Below, in pieces: positions 33,673 to 40,554 of a stretch of 64,000 bases of DNA. The stretch spans positions 2,790,001 to 2,854,000 of the forward strand of contig NZ_CP139976.1 of NCBI RefSeq assembly GCF_034424625.1. The letters are read 5' to 3'. Every line of letters starts with the position of its first letter. Positions within the stretch are counted from its first letter, which is position 1. A program made the position numbers and the translations under genes. The notes below the pieces were generated by a model. That model was not told the origin of the DNA. It worked only from the letters and a program-made list of their open reading frames with translations, and did not search any database. Source of the DNA: Janthinobacterium lividum (GTDB taxonomy: Bacteria; Pseudomonadota; Gammaproteobacteria; Burkholderiales; Burkholderiaceae_D).

Positions 33673-35380
33673 TTTTCTGCATCCATTGTTTGACGACTTC
33701 GGCGACACGCTCGGGTTCTTTTTCAGCCAGCACTTTCAAGTGGTCGACCATCACGTCGACCGCCGAGCCAGGTGGCGGCAAGTCATAGTTTTCCAGCAGC
33801 GGCACGACCGGCATGTTGCCGGCGGCGGCCTCGCCTTCGAGCGCCAGCGGGCTGCCATTCACGCCCAGGGCTGGCGCGCCGGCGGCGGCCACGCCATTCG
33901 CGCCGGCGGCGCTGGCGCCGCCCAGTGCCAGGGCGGGATCGAGCTGTTTCAGTGGCGGCGGCGCCAGGCGCGTGGTCAGCAGGCGCAGCAGCGGACGCAG
34001 GATCAGGAAGTAGCCGAGGATGGCGCCCAGGGCGTACAGCAGCCAGCTGCTGAAATCGACGACGGTATCGCGCTCTTCCCACCACTGCGCCACGGGCGGC
34101 TTGGCCGGGAAGGCCAGCGCCGTCAGGCTCAGGCTGTCGCCGCGCTGGGCGTTGATGCCCAGGCCGCTGCTCAGCATTTTTTCAATATTGCCCAGTTCGG
34201 CAGGGGTCCAGCCGGTTTTCGGATTCGGTGCGGCGGCGCTGTTGAGGACGACGGCGACGCTGAGTTTTTCCAGGCGGCCACGGCTGCGCTTGATCTGCGT
34301 GATGCTGCGGTCGTAGGCGTACTGGCGCGTGGTGGCGTTCTTGCGGGCCGTGCCATCGTCGGATGGCTTCGGCGCACCATCGGCGGGGGCGGCGCCGGCG
34401 GCGTCGGCCGGTGCCGGCACGGCGGCCGCTGGCGGACGGTTCGACAGGCTGCCGGGAATGCCGGCCACGGTGCGGTTGCGTTCCTGCTCTTCGCGCATCG
34501 CTTCGCTCGTCACTTTCGGGGCTTCGCCGTATTTTTCCAGCGTTTCGTCCACGCGGTCGTTGTTCACGGCGGCCGTTACGCTGAGCTTGAAGTTGTCTTC
34601 GCCGATGACCGGGCCCAGCAAGCCCGTGACGTTGCGGCGGATTTCATCCTGGAAGCGTTTCGCGCCTTCGTTGCCGGCGGCCGAGGCATCGAAGCCGTCC
34701 GTCAGGTCGATGTGCGAGGACAGCAGGTTGCCGCTCTGGTCGACCAGGCTCACGCGCGTGGGCGCCAGGCTGGCAACACTGCCGGCCACCATGTTGATGA
34801 CGGCGGCGATCTGTTCCTGCGCCAGGGTGCGGCCCGGTTTCAGCGCCACCACGACGGAAGCGGACGATTTGTCGCCGTCGCTGGCGACAAACGAAGTCGA
34901 TTTGGCAATCGACAGATGGACGCGCGCCGAAGCGATCGCGTCCATCGTCATGATGCTTTGCGCCAGTTCGCCTTCCAGGCCGCGGCGGAAGCGCACGTCC
35001 TGCACGAATTGGGAGACGCCCAGCGGGTCGTTCTTGTCCATCAGCTCCAGGCCGGCCGGCAGCTGCGCCGTCACGCCTTTCGAGGCGAGCAGCATGCGCA
35101 CCTTGCCCAGCATGGCGTCGGGCACCAGCACCTGGCCGCTGTCCGGATGCAGGCGGTAAGGGATGTGTTCCGCGTCCAGGGTGGCCATCATGTCCGTCAC
35201 GGCCACTTTTTCGCGTGCGCCAAACACCGGCTTGTAGTTGGCCTGGTCGCGCCAGGCATACATGGTCACCATGGCGGTGATGCCGATGGCCAGCACGACG
35301 ATGGGAACCAGGTTTTTCAGCAGGGCTGGCGGAATGGCGGGCTGGGCGCCAAGGCGCCAGCGCGCAAATGCGGACTTCAT
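33650..35380 (-). CDS. fliF: Flagellar MS-ring protein FliF
   Basis: The 576-residue protein has an N-terminal membrane helix (LLKNLVPIVVLAIGITAMVT), the ring-building motifs PIPYRLHPDSGQVLV-like region, RFRRGLEGELAQSIMTMDAI and ASARVHLSIAKSTSFV, and a second membrane segment near residues 430-450 (WLLYALGAILGYFLILRPLL). The C-terminal tail (MVDHLKVLAEKEPERVAEVV then KQWMQ) is the FliG-binding region. FliF forms the MS ring in the inner membrane. No clear Shine-Dalgarno sequence precedes the ATG at 35380; a GTG four codons upstream is possible. Confidence 0.95.
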   Translation of the reverse strand: MKSAFARWRLGAQPAIPPALLKNLVPIVVLAIGITAMVTMYAWRDQANYKPVFGAREKVAVTDMMATLDAEHIPYRLHPDSGQVLVPDAMLGKVRMLLASKGVTAQLPAGLELMDKNDPLGVSQFVQDVRFRRGLEGELAQSIMTMDAIASARVHLSIAKSTSFVASDGDKSSASVVVALKPGRTLAQEQIAAVINMVAGSVASLAPTRVSLVDQSGNLLSSHIDLTDGFDASAAGNEGAKRFQDEIRRNVTGLLGPVIGEDNFKLSVTAAVNNDRVDETLEKYGEAPKVTSEAMREEQERNRTVAGIPGSLSNRPPAAAVPAPADAAGAAPADGAPKPSDDGTARKNATTRQYAYDRSITQIKRSRGRLEKLSVAVVLNSAAAPNPKTGWTPAELGNIEKMLSSGLGINAQRGDSLSLTALAFPAKPPVAQWWEERDTVVDFSSWLLYALGAILGYFLILRPLLRLLTTRLAPPPLKQLDPALALGGASAAGANGVAAAGAPALGVNGSPLALEGEAAAGNMPVVPLLENYDLPPPGSAVDVMVDHLKVLAEKEPERVAEVVKQWMQKNGRTQQQ

Positions 35381-35440
35381 GGGGGTAATCACTTGGGGTA
35401 ACTTTCGCTGGGAGGCTGGGCGTGGATCAGGACGTGAAGA

Positions 35441-35779
35441 TTACAGAGGCAGTTTGATGAGTTCGTCGACGGCGCCCATGACCTTGTTGCGCACTTGCAT
35501 CAACATGGAGAAGGACAGGCTCGCTTCCTGGCTGGCCAGCATGGCGCCGACCATGTCGTCGCTCTTGCCGCTGTCGACGTCGCTCATTTTTTGCGCGGCC
35601 ATGCGGTCATCGCCGTTGACCTTGCCGATGGCGTCTTTCATGCTTTGCGCAAAGGAGAAACCGGATTGTTCCGGCGCGCCGAACTGGGCGGCAGGCGCGA
35701 TGCTGGCGCCCAGGGCGCGCGCGTCATTGCTCAGTGCTGCCAGATCGGCCTTGATCAGACCTGCGAGTTCGTTGCTCAT
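35441..35779 (-). CDS. fliE: Flagellar hook-basal body complex protein FliE
   Basis: The 112-residue protein starts MSNELAGLIKADLAALSNDA four bases after an AGAGGG Shine-Dalgarno sequence. The C terminus has the FliE signature MVGAMLASQEASLSFSMLMQ followed by VRNKVMGAVDELIKLPL. FliE links the MS ring to the rod. It is the first gene of the fliEFGHIJ run, divergent from fliM across a 540-base spacer. Confidence 0.94.
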   Translation of the reverse strand: MSNELAGLIKADLAALSNDARALGASIAPAAQFGAPEQSGFSFAQSMKDAIGKVNGDDRMAAQKMSDVDSGKSDDMVGAMLASQEASLSFSMLMQVRNKVMGAVDELIKLPL

Positions 35780-36318
35780 CTTGCCCTCTACTTTCAATAT
35801 GCGGTGACGTATCAATCAGAAATTACTGGTGTTGCCATTCCGGCAGGCATTACATCCAATGCCATCTTGCCCGGCCCGATTTCAGGACCCATCAGTTTTA
35901 TCAGTTGCCACACCATCCGCTCAAGCAGACTCAAACAAACCCAGCAAACCCACGCCAACATGATTTACATGGCCATGACAACTAATATTTATCTGATAAA
36001 AGTTTCTGCTGGTGGCAATAAGAAGGACTGGAAACTGCCATAAAAACCGGAATCAGGTAAGCGGAATGGCGCACTGCAAATCACTATTTTGTCGCTATAA
36101 GCTTACCTCGGGGCAACTATAAAGTAAAGAGAGGATTGCCTCAAGGAATATTGATACATGGCAATATTTAGCATTTTCATGTATTGTTCAGCACCGTAGT
36201 CATCTAGCATGCGATACGATGCGCAATCGTTTGCTTGCGGATCGGTTTGCAAGGTCAAGATGATGCTGTATTTAATTTCGGGTGATCCGTATAATTTGTT
36301 CTGCCACCGCAATACGAC
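35780..36318. other. AT-rich divergent spacer between fliE and fliM operons
   Basis: This gap of about 540 bases is visibly richer in A and T than the flanking genes and separates the divergent fliE and fliM gene runs. It should carry the early flagellar promoters. I see no confident sigma-54 site (TGGCAATATTTAGC at about 36159 has GG and GC one base too close) and no sigma-28 site of the kind found at the late genes. Part of it (36103 onward) contains the small minus-strand frame listed separately. In Flag-2 loci the lafK regulator gene occupies this junction; none is present here. Confidence 0.6.
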
Positions 36319-36363
36319 ATGACCCTCATGATAACCACTAAGACAGATCAAACTGTGCGCCAT
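36103..36363 (-). CDS. Possible small protein antisense to the fliM start
   Basis: An 86-codon frame starts MAHSLICLSGYHEGHVVLRW at an ATG five bases after GAGG. The middle (YGSPEIKYSIILTLQTDPQA) and end (GAEQYMKMLNIAMYQYSLRQ) have a natural amino-acid mix, unlike the Arg/Ala-rich shadow frames elsewhere. It overlaps the proposed fliM start by 45 bases head to head, which counts against both being translated as drawn. I recognise no family. It may be a real small gene in the slot usually held by a lateral flagellar regulator, or chance coding in AT-richer DNA. Confidence 0.3.
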   Translation of the reverse strand: MAHSLICLSGYHEGHVVLRWQNKLYGSPEIKYSIILTLQTDPQANDCASYRMLDDYGAEQYMKMLNIAMYQYSLRQSSLYFIVAPR

Positions 36364-37203
36364 CAAGTCCTCGATTCTTGTCTGCTTGGACGTCCTGTCC
36401 ATTTGCTGCATGTATTCGGCGCCCAGCTGCGCGACGACCTGGCCGTGGCCCTGCGCCAGCCGATGAGCCGTCGCTACTGGGGCAACTTCCAGATCGATGG
36501 CGTGAGCTTGTCGCGCGTGGAAAACGAGGACAGCGTGAACCGCTGGCTGAGTTTTTCCACGGCGGCCAGCCAGACGGGCTTTGCCCTTGAACGGCAGATA
36601 CTCTTGAGCGTGCTGAACTATCGCTATGGTAGTGCCGGCGCCAAGGGCGCGCTGCCCGATCCGGCGCAGGTGCGCGTGACGGCCACGGAGGAGCGCCTCG
36701 CTGTGGTGCTGGGACAACAGTTGGTGAACAGCTTGTTTTCCCGCGTCCACAAGAACCTGCAAACCCTGGGCAAGAGCAGCGACATCGACACCAGTGCCGA
36801 GGTCGCCGTACAGTCTGGCGTGCATCCGGCGCGCGGCAGCTGGATCGTCACCGTGGCGCTCAGCGACGTCGAGGCGGGGCAGAGCGGCCAGTTCTGGTTC
36901 TCGCTGGACAAGCGCCTGATGGCCGACGTGCTGCGCGGCCTGCTGCCCGAGCGCGCGCAAGCGAAGAAAGCCTTGCGTGGCAGCGTGCGCCCGCTCGCTT
37001 CGCGCCTGCAAGTGACCCTGGAAGGCCGGCTCGTCAGCAAACAGGTGCAACTGGGCGCCTTGTTCGACCTGCGCGTGGGCGACGTGATTCCCGTCAGCCT
37101 GAGCCGTACCGACGTCATGCTCGACGACTCCCGTTTATTTACAGCTGCTGTCTCCGAACACAAGGGCAAGCTCTGTTTAACCTCATTTGAAGATGTCGAA
37201 TAA
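36319..37203 (+). CDS. fliM: Flagellar motor switch protein FliM, lateral type without CheY site
   Basis: The 294-residue protein has the FliM middle-domain pattern (LGRPVHLLHVFGAQLRDDLA, then MSRRYWGNFQIDGVSL) and a C-terminal SpoA domain (PLASRLQVTLEGRLVSKQVQ, LFDLRVGDVIPVSL, FTAAVSEHKGKLCLTS). It is shorter than primary FliM (about 330) and its N terminus MTLMITTKTDQTV has no EIDxLL CheY-P-binding motif, as in lateral flagellar FliM. It builds the C ring with FliN. No strong Shine-Dalgarno sequence supports the ATG at 36319; a GTG at 36355 is another option. Confidence 0.85.
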   Translation: MTLMITTKTDQTVRHQVLDSCLLGRPVHLLHVFGAQLRDDLAVALRQPMSRRYWGNFQIDGVSLSRVENEDSVNRWLSFSTAASQTGFALERQILLSVLNYRYGSAGAKGALPDPAQVRVTATEERLAVVLGQQLVNSLFSRVHKNLQTLGKSSDIDTSAEVAVQSGVHPARGSWIVTVALSDVEAGQSGQFWFSLDKRLMADVLRGLLPERAQAKKALRGSVRPLASRLQVTLEGRLVSKQVQLGALFDLRVGDVIPVSLSRTDVMLDDSRLFTAAVSEHKGKLCLTSFEDVE

Positions 37204-37570
37204 TATGAATCTGAACGATACCAACCAGAGCGAAACCCTGCTGGAAGACCTGGGCGATGACATGATCATCGACCAGGGCGATGTGTCCGACGTGGCCAGC
37301 GGCCGCGCGCGGCGCGACATTCCGCAGATGATGCGCAAGATTCCCGTGACCCTGACCCTGGAAGTGGGCTCGGCCCGCATCTCGCTCGAAGAGCTGATGG
37401 CCATCGGCCCTGAAAGCGTGATCGAACTCGACATGCTGGCCGGCGAACCGCTGGTGATCAAGGTCAATGGCACGCCGATCGGCCGCGCCGAAGTGGTGGT
37501 GGCCGGCGAGAACTATGGCCTGAAAGTCATCGACCTCGACGGCCTCAATCTCGACCTGATGACAGCATGA
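37193..37570 (+). CDS. fliN: Flagellar motor switch protein FliN
   Basis: The protein of about 125 residues has an acidic N-terminal part (SETLLEDLGDDMIIDQGDVS) and a SpoA domain: MMRKIPVTLTLEVGSARISL, ELMAIGPESVIELDMLAGEP, LVIKVNGTPIGRAEVVVAGE and NYGLKVIDL. It completes the C ring and docks FliH. The ATG at 37193 overlaps the fliM end by 11 bases; the ATG at 37205 is also possible. FliP begins within its last codons. Confidence 0.94.
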   Translation: MSNNMNLNDTNQSETLLEDLGDDMIIDQGDVSDVASGRARRDIPQMMRKIPVTLTLEVGSARISLEELMAIGPESVIELDMLAGEPLVIKVNGTPIGRAEVVVAGENYGLKVIDLDGLNLDLMTA

Positions 37571-38337
37571 AGCTGGCGGTACCCGGTTTGAGCCGGCGCC
37601 GCGGCGCGCTGGCTGCCGCGCTGGCTGTTCCCGTTCTGATGCTGTGCTGCGCCGCCGCCGGGGCGCAGGATTTATTGTCCGGCGTGGTGCCGGGCGCAAA
37701 GACCGACCTGTCGGTCAAGATGCAGATCCTGGTCGTCATGACCCTGCTCGGGCTGCTGCCCGTGATGGTCATGATGATGACCAGCTTTACCCGCTTCGTC
37801 ATCGTGCTGTCCCTGCTGCGCCAGGCCCTGGGCCTGCAGCAGGGCTTGCCCAACCGCATCGTCACCGGCATCGCGCTGATTCTCACCCTGCTGGTCATGC
37901 GCCCCATCGGCGACCAGGTGTGGAAGGAAGCGTTCGTGCCGTACGACCGCGACCAGATCGGCATGCAGGAAGCCCTGAAGATCGCCGAAGTGCCGATTTC
38001 GCGCTTCATGCTGGCGCAGACGAGCAAGGCCGCGCTGGCGCAGATCGCGCATCTGGCCGGCGAACCGTCGAGCATGCGCCCGCAAGACCACAGTTTCACG
38101 GTCAAGCTGGCCGCGTTTGTGTTGTCCGAACTTAAGACGGCGTTCCAGATCGGCTGCATGCTGTTCATCCCGTTCCTCATCATCGATCTGGTGGTGGCGT
38201 CCGTGCTGATGGCGATGGGCATGATGATGCTGTCGCCGCTGGTCATTTCGCTGCCGTTCAAGCTGCTGCTGTTCGTCCTGGTCGATGGCTGGACCCTGAC
38301 CGTCAACACCTTAGTTACCAGCATACAGGGCTATTGA
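37567..38337 (+). CDS. fliP: Flagellar type III export gate protein FliP
   Basis: The 256-residue protein has a cleavable N-terminal signal (ALAAALAVPVLMLCCAAAGA) and FliP motifs: MQILVVMTLLGLLPVMVMMM, TSFTRFVIVLSLLRQALGLQ, and the C-terminal FQIGCMLFIPFLIIDLVVAS. It forms the core of the export gate with FliQ and FliR. It overlaps fliN by four bases; no fliO gene lies between them, a known feature of lateral systems. Confidence 0.96.
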   Translation: MKLAVPGLSRRRGALAAALAVPVLMLCCAAAGAQDLLSGVVPGAKTDLSVKMQILVVMTLLGLLPVMVMMMTSFTRFVIVLSLLRQALGLQQGLPNRIVTGIALILTLLVMRPIGDQVWKEAFVPYDRDQIGMQEALKIAEVPISRFMLAQTSKAALAQIAHLAGEPSSMRPQDHSFTVKLAAFVLSELKTAFQIGCMLFIPFLIIDLVVASVLMAMGMMMLSPLVISLPFKLLLFVLVDGWTLTVNTLVTSIQGY

Positions 38338-38340
38338 TCC

Positions 38341-38613
38341 ATGTTTACCCCTGAAGTCGCCGTCGACCTGATCATCGAAGCGCTGCATGTCGTCATGCTG
38401 CTGGTGGTGATCCTGGTCGTGCCGGGTTTGCTCATGGGCTTGCTGGTCGCGCTGGTGCAGGCGGCTACCTCGATCAATGAACAGACCATGAGTTTCCTGC
38501 CGCGCCTGCTGGTCACCTTGCTGGCCCTGATCCTGGCCGGACGCTGGATGGCCGGTTACCTGATGGATTATTGCGTGTCCATTTTTCAGCGCGCCGCCAC
38601 CCTGGTCGGATAG
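38341..38613 (+). CDS. fliQ: Flagellar type III export gate protein FliQ
   Basis: The 90-residue protein has two membrane segments (ALHVVMLLVVILVVPGLLMG and LPRLLVTLLALILAGRWMAG) joined by VALVQAATSINEQTMSF, the conserved FliQ loop. It is three bases after fliP and part of the membrane export gate. Confidence 0.95.
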   Translation: MFTPEVAVDLIIEALHVVMLLVVILVVPGLLMGLLVALVQAATSINEQTMSFLPRLLVTLLALILAGRWMAGYLMDYCVSIFQRAATLVG

Positions 38614-38624
38614 CGCCGCGCGCC

Positions 38625-39425
38625 ATGGATCAGATTTTCAATCAGGTGCTGCCGTTTCTGCTGGCCGTGTGGTGGCCGTTCTGCCGCATCCTGGCCATGC
38701 TCAGCGCCTCGCCCGTGATCGGCGACGCCATGGTGCCCGTCCCCGTGCGGGTGCTGCTGTCGCTGGTGCTGGCGATCCTGATGCTGCCCGTGATGCAGGC
38801 GTCGGGCGTGTCGCAGGACTTGCTGAAGATCGATCCGTTTTCCCTGCACGCCCTCGTCGCCACCCTGGAGCAGGCCATCATCGGCTTCGTCCTCGGTCTG
38901 GCCTTCCACTTCGCCATGTCCGTCATGTCGGTGCTCGGCTACCTGGTGTCGAGCCAGGTGGGTTTTTCCATGGCGGTGATGAACGATCCGCTCAACGGCA
39001 CTTCGTCGGACGTGATCACGGGTTTGCTCACCATCATGTGCATGATCGTGTTTTTCGCCATCGACGGCCACCTGGTGCTGACGGGCGTGATCGGCGCCAG
39101 TTTCACGGCCTGGCCCGTGGGGCAGGGCTATGGGCCGCTGCTGCTGCAGACGGTGGCGTATAACGTGGCGTGGATCTTCGCCGCCGCCATGCTGCTGGCC
39201 TTGCCCATCGTCTTTTCCACCATGGTGGTGCAACTGGGCTTTGGCTTCCTGAACCGGGTGGCGCCGTCGCTGAACCTGTTTTCGCTGGGTTTTTCCATGA
39301 TCACCATGTTCGGCCTGCTGATGCTGATACAGATCGTGCGCTTTATTCCTGAGCACTACATCGCCATGACCAACCGCGTGCTCGACATGATCCAGGAACA
39401 GATGCGGGTGGCCCATGGCGGATAG
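38625..39425 (+). CDS. fliR: Flagellar type III export gate protein FliR
   Basis: From the ATG at 38625 the protein is 266 residues (MDQIFNQVLPFLLAVWWPFC) with about six membrane segments, including ATLEQAIIGFVLGLAFHFAM, VGFSMAVMNDPLNGTSSDVI and AAAMLLALPIVFSTMVVQLG. This is FliR. The frame is open further upstream inside fliQ, but the family starts here. Its end overlaps flhB by 11 bases. Confidence 0.95.
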   Translation: MDQIFNQVLPFLLAVWWPFCRILAMLSASPVIGDAMVPVPVRVLLSLVLAILMLPVMQASGVSQDLLKIDPFSLHALVATLEQAIIGFVLGLAFHFAMSVMSVLGYLVSSQVGFSMAVMNDPLNGTSSDVITGLLTIMCMIVFFAIDGHLVLTGVIGASFTAWPVGQGYGPLLLQTVAYNVAWIFAAAMLLALPIVFSTMVVQLGFGFLNRVAPSLNLFSLGFSMITMFGLLMLIQIVRFIPEHYIAMTNRVLDMIQEQMRVAHGG

Positions 39426-40554
39426 CAGCACGGGCGACAAGACAGAAAAGGCGTCAGCGCAGAAGCTGAAGAAATCGCGCCAGGAAGGGCAGGTGGTGCG
39501 TTCGCGCGACCTGTCGACGGCGCTCGGCATCCTGATCAGCATGAAGGTCTTCATTTACCTGCTGCCGGGCTATCTGCTGAGCTTTCGCGAGCTGTTCGCC
39601 ATGGCTTTCATGCCGCTCGACAGCAAGGGCGCGCTGGAAAATGCCATGTCGATGGCGTTTACGACATCGGTAGGCTTGCTGATCAAGATGATCGTACCGC
39701 TGTTTTGCGTGCCCCTGTTTGTTGTGCTTGGCTCATTGATTCCTGGCGGCTGGGTCATCAGCACGAAGAACTGGATGCCGAAGATGGAACGCCTGAGCCC
39801 CGCCAAGAACCTGGGCCGTCTGTTTGCGCCCAAGCATGCTTTTGAATTCGGCTTGTCCATCGCCAAGGCCGTCGTGCTGGGCATGGTGCTGGTGCATGTG
39901 AGCCGCTCCAGCCTGACGCAGTACGTGGACTTGCAGCACCGGCCCTTGCAGCAGGCCATGCTCGATGGCTCCGCGCTGATGCTCGATGGCTTGATGGCGC
40001 TCATTTCCGTCTTCGTCCTGTTTGCCATCATCGACGTGCCGGCGCAGGCATTTTTCTTTGCCCGCAACCAGCGCATGAGCAAGCAGGATGTCAAGGAAGA
40101 GCATAAAAGCAGCGAAGGCCGCCCCGAAGTGCGCCAGCGCATCCGCCAGCTGCAGCAGCAGATCGGCCGGCGCAGCGTGCGCAAGACCGTGCCCGACGCC
40201 GACGTGGTGATCGTCAATCCCGAGCATTACGCTGTCGCGCTGAAGTATGACCAGGATCGCGCCGAGGCGCCGTTTGTCGTGGCCAAGGGCGTCGACGAGA
40301 TGGCGCTGTATATCCGGCAAGTGGCGAAGGAGCACCATATTGAAACGCTGGAGTTGCCGCCGCTGGCGCGCGCCATCTACAACACCAGCCAGGTGCAGCA
40401 GCAGATTCCCGTGCAGCTGTACCAGGCCGTGTCGCAGGTGCTGAACTACATCCTGCAATTGAAAGCATTCCGGTCCGGGCAGCGTGCTGCCCAGCCCGTA
40501 TTACCCACCGAGATGGCCGTGCCATCTCATCTGAGCGAGGTCGTACCGCCATGA
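39415..40554 (+). CDS. flhB: Flagellar export switch protein FlhB
   Basis: The 379-residue protein has the FlhB start DKTEKASAQKLKKSRQEGQV, four membrane segments, and the cytoplasmic domain QDVKEEHKSSEGRPEVRQRI then VVIVNPEHYAVALKYD. The self-cleavage motif, normally NPTH, reads NPEH near residues 267-270; the Asn and Pro needed for cleavage are kept. The C terminus carries an extended tail (LPTEMAVPSHLSEVVPP). FlhB switches export from hook to filament proteins in response to FliK. Its stop overlaps the flhA start by four bases. Confidence 0.95.
   Translation: MADSSTGDKTEKASAQKLKKSRQEGQVVRSRDLSTALGILISMKVFIYLLPGYLLSFRELFAMAFMPLDSKGALENAMSMAFTTSVGLLIKMIVPLFCVPLFVVLGSLIPGGWVISTKNWMPKMERLSPAKNLGRLFAPKHAFEFGLSIAKAVVLGMVLVHVSRSSLTQYVDLQHRPLQQAMLDGSALMLDGLMALISVFVLFAIIDVPAQAFFFARNQRMSKQDVKEEHKSSEGRPEVRQRIRQLQQQIGRRSVRKTVPDADVVIVNPEHYAVALKYDQDRAEAPFVVAKGVDEMALYIRQVAKEHHIETLELPPLARAIYNTSQVQQQIPVQLYQAVSQVLNYILQLKAFRSGQRAAQPVLPTEMAVPSHLSEVVPP

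Noticed and set aside
33458..35401. 647-codon plus-strand frame opposite fliF
   Set aside because: Composition is shadow-like, and fliF carries all family motifs on the other strand.
35495..36043. 182-codon plus-strand frame running from inside fliE into the spacer
   Set aside because: Its first part is antisense to fliE, it has no Shine-Dalgarno sequence and no family resemblance.
36158..36173. Possible sigma-54 promoter TGGCAATATTTAGCA before fliM
   Set aside because: GG and GC are separated by nine instead of ten bases and the flanking consensus is poor.
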